Shown here piece by piece: positions 7,424-11,434 of a DNA stretch of 11,434 nucleotides. Origin of the DNA: an uncultured Arcobacter sp. (GTDB lineage: Bacteria; Campylobacterota; Campylobacteria; Campylobacterales; Arcobacteraceae); contig CALMBI010000169.1 of the NCBI GenBank assembly GCA_937860115.1, forward strand, positions 1-11,434, in the 5' to 3' direction. Position 1 is the stretch's first letter. Each line of letters begins with the position of its first letter. The translations under genes and the position numbers were made by a program. The notes under the pieces are model-generated. The model searched no databases. It saw only the letters and a list, made by a program, of their open reading frames with translations, and was not told the origin of the DNA.

Positions 7424-7654
7424 ATGGATCAAGAAGCACAAAAAAATAAAAATAATCCACTTCATGGAATAAAGTTAGAAGAGATTATCACGACACTTCA
7501 AAAGGCTTATGGTTGGGAAAAATTGGCAGAAAAATTAAATGTAAATTGCTTTAAAAAAGATCAAAGTATCAAGTCATCTCTTACATTTTTTAGAAAAACA
7601 CCTTGGGCTAGAACAAAACTAGAAAATATCTATATTAGACATATTCAAAAATAA
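7424..7654 (+). CDS. VF530-family (DUF2132) small DNA-binding protein
   Basis: A 76-residue protein with the hallmark pattern of the VF530 family: NPLHGIKLEEIITTL (11-25), then YGWEKLA, a NCFKKDQSIKSSL segment, and FRKTPWAR (56-63) near the end. The family is named for a Vibrio fischeri protein of known structure, described as DNA-binding with an alpha-helical fold; its cellular role is not defined. The C-terminal half is basic, fitting nucleic acid contact. The ATG directly follows the TAA of the hydrolase gene with no spacer, and AGGGAT lies upstream, so it is the last gene of the nrdAB operon. A hairpin begins 9 bases after its stop codon. Confidence 0.9.
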   Translation: MDQEAQKNKNNPLHGIKLEEIITTLQKAYGWEKLAEKLNVNCFKKDQSIKSSLTFFRKTPWARTKLENIYIRHIQK

Positions 7655-7662
7655 CTATACAA

Positions 7663-7685
7663 GATGAGGATCAATAATCCTCATC
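7663..7685. terminator. Hairpin between convergent genes, possible bidirectional terminator
   Basis: A perfect 9-base-pair stem (GATGAGGAT / ATCCTCATC) with a 5-base loop lies just after the VF530 gene and covers the last codons and stop of the convergent acidic-protein gene. The minus-strand flank TTGTATAGTTATTTTT and the plus-strand flank CGTTTTC are only moderately T-rich. It is well placed to end both transcripts, but efficiency is uncertain. Confidence 0.5.
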
Positions 7686-7826
7686 ATCGTTTTCATAGAA
7701 ATCATCAGACTCTTCATCCTCTTCATCATCAAATCCGTTAATACCATAGAGTTCATCCTCTTCCTCTTCTAACTCATCTTCTTCATAATCGAACTCATCT
7801 TCATAATCAAAATCATCATCCATCAT
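7671..7826 (-). CDS. Unrecognised 51-residue, extremely acidic protein
   Basis: I do not recognise this protein. From the ATG at 7826 it has 51 residues, of which 32 are Asp or Glu; there is no Lys, Arg, His or Cys. Nine aromatic residues (4 Phe, 5 Tyr) are spread through it, and residues 4-17 hold a short imperfect repeat of the pattern DFDYED/EFDYEED. The start is chosen because AAGGAGG lies 6 bases upstream. A longer frame opening at 7865 would add 13 residues, but its first codons fall inside the predicted -10 element. There is no signal peptide or membrane segment. Such composition fits an unfolded or DNA-mimicking protein, or a partner for a basic protein, but no function can be assigned. 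The good promoter and ribosome binding site argue that it is expressed. Confidence 0.75.
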   Translation of the reverse strand: MMDDDFDYEDEFDYEEDELEEEEDELYGINGFDDEEDEESDDFYENDDEDY

Positions 7827-7830
7827 AATT

Positions 7831-7839
7831 GACCTCCTT
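7831..7839 (-). promoter_or_regulatory. Near-perfect Shine-Dalgarno of the acidic-protein gene
   Basis: On the minus strand AAGGAGGTC, an almost complete anti-16S match, ends just before AATT-ATG. It is the strongest ribosome binding site in the window and fixes the start codon at 7826 rather than 7865. It suggests high translation of this small gene. Confidence 0.88.
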
Positions 7840-7855
7840 ATTGTATTATTTGATG

Positions 7856-7885
7856 ATTTTATCATCTTAAAATTTAATCTGTCAA
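7856..7885 (-). promoter_or_regulatory. Sigma70 promoter of the acidic-protein gene, with overlapping dyad
   Basis: On the minus strand, TTGACA (7880-7885) and TAAAAT (7856-7861) are 18 bases apart, six and five matches to consensus. The -10 lies inside a perfect dyad, GATGAT-TTT-ATCATC (7852-7866), which could be an operator or a leader hairpin. Transcription would start near 7849, giving a leader of about 23 bases. Confidence 0.65.
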
Positions 7886-7978
7886 GAGGTTAGTAACAAA
7901 AATAATGAGCCAATAGAAAATAATTGTAAATTTTAAGTAATTTGTCATATCGTGCTGTCATAAGATTAAAATTTTAAG
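7866..7978. repeat. Three copies of AAATTTTAAG in the divergent intergenic region
   Basis: The 10-mer occurs at 7928-7937 and 7969-7978 on the plus strand and at 7866-7875 on the minus strand. The two outer copies share a longer core, GATTAAA(A)TTTTAAGA, in inverted orientation, one near each divergent gene. The right copy contains the 12-base palindrome at 7966-7977. TGTCATA also occurs twice (7943-7949, 7956-7962). High AT content makes some of this expected by chance. Confidence 0.4.
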
Positions 7979-8000
7979 AATATCTTGTATAGTAAATAAG

Positions 8001-8006
8001 TATAAT
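8001..8006 (+). promoter_or_regulatory. TATAAT hexamer immediately before the flagellin start
   Basis: A perfect TATAAT ends 6 bases before the flagellin ATG. If it is a working -10, the transcript would begin at or next to the start codon and be leaderless. No good -35 lies 16-18 bases upstream, and I see no clear sigma28 or sigma54 promoter in the region. It may be a chance match. Confidence 0.35.
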
Positions 8007-8012
8007 AACACT

Positions 8013-8816
8013 ATGACAATAAGTAACAATATAAACAACTATCAAATAGATAATTCAGCTAGCAATATTTTAGAAAAAGTAGCTGCTGGCTTAGAGATAA
8101 ACAAAGCGAGTGATAACCCTTCAGCACTAGCTATCGCTGATCAATTAAGATTACAGTCAAATAGTATTTCTCAATCGATCGAAAATGTTAATAGTGGAAT
8201 AGCTTTAGCAAACATAGCTGATAGTGGACTAACTCAACAAAAAACTATCTTAGAAAATATCCAATCAGAGATACTAAAAGCTAATAATGGAACACTTAAT
8301 GAAGTTGATAGAAATAATATAGCAAATCAAATCGATAGATACATAGATCAATTTAACTCTATCGCAGATCAAACAAATTACAATGGTAAAAATTTGCTCA
8401 CAAGCACAGGTGATGAAACATTAGATGATCTCTCAATTTCAATGGAAGATTCATTGGTTGAATTAAGCTCAGTAGATACAAAAAGTATAACAAATTCTCT
8501 CTCATCATTTTTAGAGCAATTTGCTACTGATAGTGATACAAGAGATAATATGCTAAATGCTCTCAATGATAGTATCAGTCAATTAAATTCCTATCAAAGT
8601 GATTTTGCAAGCGCTTCAAATCAACTAGAAAGCACTATCAATAACTATCTCTCAGCACAGACTAATATCTCAAATGGAGAGTCACAAATAAGGGATCTTA
8701 ATTATTCTAGTATACTTGAAACATTTAGTAAAGCAGATATACAAGCACAACTTGGATCATTTATCCAATCACAAGCAAATGCATCAAGCGCAAGAATAAT
8801 GCAACTACTTTCATAA
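8013..8816 (+). CDS. Short flagellin-family protein without D2/D3 domains
   Basis: Flagellins form the filament or are secreted through the flagellar export apparatus. The N-terminal half (1-130) matches the flagellin D0/D1 pattern: EKVAAGLEINKASDNPSALAIADQL (21-45), the NSGIALANIAD helix (60-70), and FNSIADQTNYNGKNLL (114-129). The C-terminal part, from ESQIRDLNYSSI (223-234) to QSQANASSARIMQLL at the end, is the matching C-terminal D1/D0. Between them lies only a short Ser/Asp-rich helical segment. At 267 residues it is about half a typical flagellin, near the size of Campylobacter FlaC (249), a secreted non-filament flagellin. It could equally be the filament protein of a species with small flagellins. 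There is no signal peptide, as expected for type III export. No Shine-Dalgarno precedes the ATG. The gene is divergent from the acidic-protein gene. Confidence 0.92.
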   Translation: MTISNNINNYQIDNSASNILEKVAAGLEINKASDNPSALAIADQLRLQSNSISQSIENVNSGIALANIADSGLTQQKTILENIQSEILKANNGTLNEVDRNNIANQIDRYIDQFNSIADQTNYNGKNLLTSTGDETLDDLSISMEDSLVELSSVDTKSITNSLSSFLEQFATDSDTRDNMLNALNDSISQLNSYQSDFASASNQLESTINNYLSAQTNISNGESQIRDLNYSSILETFSKADIQAQLGSFIQSQANASSARIMQLLS

Positions 8817-8845
8817 ATATTTTATAAAACACAAAAAGGAACCTC

Positions 8846-9772
8846 TTGAAAATAGTTATTTTAGATAGATCAACACTTGGTAATGATATGAATTTATCGA
8901 TTTTTGAAAAATATGGAGAAGTAACCTCTTATGATGTTACAAAAAAAGAAGATACAAAAGAAAGAATAAAAAATGCAGATATCATTATTACAAATAAAGT
9001 AGTTCTTGGAAAAGATCAACTTGAAAACTCTAGTGTAAAACTTATTTGCATAACAGCTACTGGGATGAACAATGTAGATCTAGTTTTTGCAAAAGAGAAT
9101 AATATCACAGTTAAAAATGTAGCGGGGTACTCGACATCAAGTGTAGTGCAAGTAGCATTTTCAATGATATTTCATTTTATCTCAAAACTCAACTATTACA
9201 AATCATACGTAGATAATGGCAATTGGGAACGATCTGCGATTTTTACCCATCTTGATGAGCCATTTTATGAATTAGATGGAAAAAAAGTTGGTATTATAGG
9301 GCTTGGTGAAATAGGTAGAAATTTTGCAAAAAAAGCAAAAGCATTTGATTGTGAAGTTGTTTACTATTCAACGAGTGGACAAAATACAAATCACGAGTAT
9401 AATAAAGTTGGGCTTGATGAACTTTTGAGCACATGTGATATCATCTCTATCCATGCACCTTTAAATGATACAACAAAAGATCTTCTTCATTATGAGAATA
9501 TGCAACAAATTAAAAATGGTGCAATACTCCTTAATCTTGGTCGAGGTGGGATTATTAATGAAGCAGATCTAGCAAAAATCATTGATGAAAAAGATATCTA
9601 TTGCGGGATCGATGTAGTCTCAGTTGAACCAATAGAACCACAAAATCCACTCTTAAAAGTAAAAGATAAAAATAAACTTTTACTCACTCCACATATCGCT
9701 TGGACAAGTGTCGAAGCACGAACAAGACTTGTGGAAAAAGTAGTTCAAAATATAGAAGAATTTATAAGATAA
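8846..9772 (+). CDS. D-2-hydroxyacid dehydrogenase, glycerate dehydrogenase-like
   Basis: A 308-residue NAD(P)-dependent oxidoreductase interconverting a 2-oxoacid and a D-2-hydroxyacid. The nucleotide-binding domain carries GLGEIG (152-157). The catalytic triad is complete: R233 in NLGRGG, E261 in VSVEP, and H283 in TPHIAWTS. The tail TPHIAWTS-EARTRL resembles hydroxypyruvate/glycerate dehydrogenases (HprA type), but substrate cannot be fixed. After the second strand of the Rossmann fold the sequence is VVYYSTSG, without the aspartate usual in NAD-specific enzymes, so NADPH use is possible. Translation starts at TTG (8846), supported by AAAAAGGA ending 5 bases upstream. It lies 29 bases after the flagellin gene with no terminator between, so read-through is possible though no functional link is evident. 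Confidence 0.93.
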   Translation: MKIVILDRSTLGNDMNLSIFEKYGEVTSYDVTKKEDTKERIKNADIIITNKVVLGKDQLENSSVKLICITATGMNNVDLVFAKENNITVKNVAGYSTSSVVQVAFSMIFHFISKLNYYKSYVDNGNWERSAIFTHLDEPFYELDGKKVGIIGLGEIGRNFAKKAKAFDCEVVYYSTSGQNTNHEYNKVGLDELLSTCDIISIHAPLNDTTKDLLHYENMQQIKNGAILLNLGRGGIINEADLAKIIDEKDIYCGIDVVSVEPIEPQNPLLKVKDKNKLLLTPHIAWTSVEARTRLVEKVVQNIEEFIR

Positions 9773-9809
9773 TTAGAATTTACATTTATGATTTATTTTA
9801 AGTTTTAAA

Positions 9810-9885
9810 TGGCGACCCCAATAGGATTTGAACCTATGTTATCAGGATGAAGTCCTGATGTCCTTGGCCACTAGACGACGGGGTC
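9810..9885 (-). tRNA. tRNA-Glu (anticodon TTC)
   Basis: Acceptor arm GACCCC pairs with GGGGTC, followed by discriminator G and an encoded CCA. The anticodon loop ACTTCAT on TCAGG/CCTGA gives TTC. The T arm ATAGG-TTCAAAT-CCTAT is perfect. It lies 62 bases downstream of trpA on the same strand. No consensus promoter of its own is evident, so it may be read from the trpA transcript. Confidence 0.96.
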
Positions 9886-9905
9886 ATTTTAAGGGATGAA
9901 ATTTT

Positions 9906-9934
9906 AGCTAAATAAAACTTAATCTTATTTAGCT
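9906..9934. repeat. Perfect 10-bp AT-rich inverted repeat between trpA and tRNA-Glu
   Basis: The arms AGCTAAATAA (9906-9915) and TTATTTAGCT (9925-9934) are separated by 9 bases. On the minus strand it follows the trpA stop and precedes tRNA-Glu. No T run follows on either strand, so it is a poor intrinsic terminator; it may be a processing site or a weak attenuating hairpin. On the minus strand a TAAAAT (9901-9906) at its edge could serve as a -10 for the tRNA. Confidence 0.5.
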
Positions 9935-9947
9935 CCATAAGCTTAGC

Positions 9948-10688
9948 TTAACTGTTTATTTTATCTTTGATCTCTTTAGCAATCGCAGTTATTTTTTGGA
10001 TTTTTTCGTTGTTTGAAAGAGTATCATCGACAAGATGTTTTACAAATGCACTTCCAACGATAACCCCATCGACACCTTGAGCTTTCTCTTTAGCAGTGTT
10101 TTGATCGACACCAAATCCAGTATACAATGGAGTGTTTGTATATTTTTTCACATTTTTGATAATGTTTGAAAGATCTTCACTTTTACCACTTCCAGTGATT
10201 CCAGCATATGCTACAAGATAGATGAATTCTTTACTACCTGCAACTAGTCTTTTGATTCTCTCTTCACTATCAGTTGGTGCTACAAAACTCACTATTGACT
10301 GATTGTATTTAGAAAAAATATCTTGATATCTTTCAGATTCTTCAAAAGGAAGATCAGGGATAATTGATCCTTTCACTCCATATTCTTTCCCTTTTTCTAA
10401 AAAATTCTCAACACCATATCTAAAAAATGAGTTCATATAGCCCATCCAAAAAGTATCCATATGTGGAGCAATTTGTGAAGTCACTTCAAAAAGATCATGT
10501 AATTTAAATCCATTTTTGATTGCCATTAAACTTGCTTTTTCTATAATGGGTCCATCTGCAACTGGGTCACTAAATGGGATCCCAAGCTCTAATATATCAA
10601 CTCCATTTTCTTTCATAGCAAGTGCTAGATCTACCGTAAAATTGTTATTTGGTAAAGATGAAGTTATAAATCCTACTAATTTTTTCAA
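9948..10688 (-). CDS. trpA: Tryptophan synthase alpha subunit TrpA
   Basis: TrpA cleaves indole-3-glycerol phosphate to indole and glyceraldehyde 3-phosphate, passing indole to TrpB. The TIM-barrel signature is clear: ELGIPFSDPVADGP with catalytic E34 and D45 (E. coli Glu49 and Asp60), MGYMNSFFRYG (82-92), GSIIPDLPFEES (107-118), FVAPTDSEERI (135-145), YAGITGSG (161-168), and phosphate-binding GFGV and VGSAF (191-194, 211-215). At 246 residues it is a little shorter than E. coli TrpA (268), mainly at the N-terminus. The start is TTG (10686-10688), with AAAGGA 8 bases upstream. The rest of the trp operon, including trpB, is not adjacent: the flanks are tRNA-Glu and the divergent panB. The order suggests an orphan trpA in a split trp pathway. 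Confidence 0.97.
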   Translation of the reverse strand: MKKLVGFITSSLPNNNFTVDLALAMKENGVDILELGIPFSDPVADGPIIEKASLMAIKNGFKLHDLFEVTSQIAPHMDTFWMGYMNSFFRYGVENFLEKGKEYGVKGSIIPDLPFEESERYQDIFSKYNQSIVSFVAPTDSEERIKRLVAGSKEFIYLVAYAGITGSGKSEDLSNIIKNVKKYTNTPLYTGFGVDQNTAKEKAQGVDGVIVGSAFVKHLVDDTLSNNEKIQKITAIAKEIKDKINS

Positions 10689-10719
10689 GTTAATAATCCT
10701 TTAGTATTGTTTGGGTAGG

Positions 10720-10728
10720 ATTCTAGCA
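10720..10728 (-). promoter_or_regulatory. Probable extended -10 promoter of trpA
   Basis: On the minus strand TGCTAGAAT gives a TGn extension plus TAGAAT, the same 9-mer as upstream of nrdA. A start near 10713 would leave a leader of about 25 bases before the TTG, too short for a trp leader peptide or attenuator. No convincing -35 is seen. Confidence 0.55.
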
Positions 10729-10751
10729 TTAAAATAATAAAGGGTTGATTT

Positions 10752-11434
10752 ATGAAACAAACTATTGGTAGCATTCTAAAGGCTAAAAACAATAGAAAAC
10801 TAACTGTTATAACTGCATATGATGCACTTTTTGCTAAACTCTTTGACGAAGAAGTTGATATCATTTTAGTTGGTGATTCTCTCAATATGAGTTTCGCTGG
10901 AGAAAATGATACTTTAAGTGCAACACTTGAGCAAATGATTTATCATACAAAAGCTGTATGTTCAGGTGCAAAAAATAGTTTTATTATCTGTGATATGCCT
11001 TTTGGAACATATAGTAATGAACAAAAAGCACTAAAGAATTGTATTAAAGTTTTTCAAAAAACAAATGCAGATGCTGTTAAAATTGAGGGTGGAAAAGAAA
11101 AAGCTCACATCATCAAAACTCTTACTTCAAATTCGATAGCTGTGTGTGGTCACATTGGTCTTATGCCACAAAATGTAAGAAGCGAGGGTGGCTATAAAGT
11201 AAAAGGAAAAGATGAAGCTAATATTACTTCACTTATTGAAGATGCAAGAGCTATTGAAGCTGCTGGAGCATTTGCTATTGTTCTTGAGGGAGTAAAAGAA
11301 GATGCTGCAAAAATCATCTCTGAAGCTATTAGTATTCCAACAATTGGGATAGGTGCTGGGTCTTACACCGATGGACAAGTACTTGTTTGGTCTGATATGC
11401 TTGGATTTTTACATGGAAACTATCCAAAATTTGT
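10752..11434 (+). CDS. panB: 3-methyl-2-oxobutanoate hydroxymethyltransferase PanB (3' end outside window)
   Basis: PanB makes ketopantoate from 2-oxoisovalerate and methylene-tetrahydrofolate, the first committed step of pantothenate and coenzyme A synthesis. Some 227 residues are visible before the window ends; the family is about 265 long, so only the last 35-40 are missing. Diagnostic residues are D42 in LVGDSLNM and D81 in DMPFGTY (magnesium site), K110 and E112 in VKIEGG, H134 in GHIGLMPQ, E179 in VLEGV (catalytic base), and IGIGAG (198-203). The ATG has AAAGGG 7 bases upstream. It is divergent from trpA across 63 bases, so the two genes probably share a compact promoter region. The frame is open to the window edge with no disruption. 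Confidence 0.96.
   Translation, partial: MKQTIGSILKAKNNRKLTVITAYDALFAKLFDEEVDIILVGDSLNMSFAGENDTLSATLEQMIYHTKAVCSGAKNSFIICDMPFGTYSNEQKALKNCIKVFQKTNADAVKIEGGKEKAHIIKTLTSNSIAVCGHIGLMPQNVRSEGGYKVKGKDEANITSLIEDARAIEAAGAFAIVLEGVKEDAAKIISEAISIPTIGIGAGSYTDGQVLVWSDMLGFLHGNYPKF

Noticed and set aside
7827..7865. Longer start (7865) for the acidic protein
   Set aside because: The extra 13 codons overlap the predicted -10 region, and the AAGGAGG at 7833-7839 points to the ATG at 7826.
8378..8566. 62-codon minus-strand frame
   Set aside because: Antisense to the flagellin gene, with no start signals or recognisable domain.
9810..9885. tRNA-Glu as an integration site
   Set aside because: There is no integrase gene, no direct repeat of the tRNA 3' end and no foreign-looking cargo nearby.
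10516..10885. Frames at 10516-10704 (plus) and 10685-10885 (minus)
   Set aside because: They overlap trpA and panB respectively on the opposite strands, both of which are clear conserved genes.

Overview
The window looks like an ordinary, AT-rich core-genome segment of a Campylobacterota (epsilonproteobacterial) bacterium. The grounds are the low GC, the lineage-like NrdA/NrdB pair, a short flagellin without a variable outer domain, and the mix of genes. The genus cannot be fixed from sequence alone; a free-living relative of Arcobacter, Sulfurimonas or Sulfurospirillum is my best inference. I see no integrase, transposase, CRISPR array or phage gene.

Layout. (1) 42-553, minus strand: a four-gene tRNA operon (Pro-His-Arg-Leu), with a full-consensus sigma70 promoter at one end and a long intrinsic terminator at the other. 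(2) 594-3135, minus: a probable operon of a YciH/SUI1-type translation factor, the bifunctional NAD(P)H-hydrate repair enzyme Nnr (1-base overlap) and the thiazole synthase ThiG, closed by a hairpin. (3) 3217-7654, plus: nrdA and nrdB (class I ribonucleotide reductase), followed almost without spacing by a nitrilase-superfamily hydrolase and a small VF530-type DNA-binding protein. (4) 7671-7885, minus: an unrecognised 51-residue, extremely acidic protein with an excellent ribosome binding site and a good promoter. (5) 8013-9772, plus: a short flagellin-family protein and a D-2-hydroxyacid dehydrogenase. (6) 9810-10688, minus: tRNA-Glu and trpA. (7) From 10752, plus: panB, cut off by the window edge and divergent from trpA.

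Most genes serve housekeeping metabolism: dNTP synthesis, thiamine, tryptophan and pantothenate synthesis, NAD(P)HX repair and translation. The ribonucleotide reductase operon carries two accessory genes whose link to dNTP synthesis is unknown.

No stretch above 300 bases lacks a gene. The longest non-coding stretch, about 186 bases between the acidic-protein gene and the flagellin gene, is the most structured one and carries three copies of a 10-base motif. The strongest candidate for something undescribed is the acidic miniprotein with its promoter. Second is a roughly 48-residue insertion in NrdA between the radical cysteine and the second active-site cysteine.
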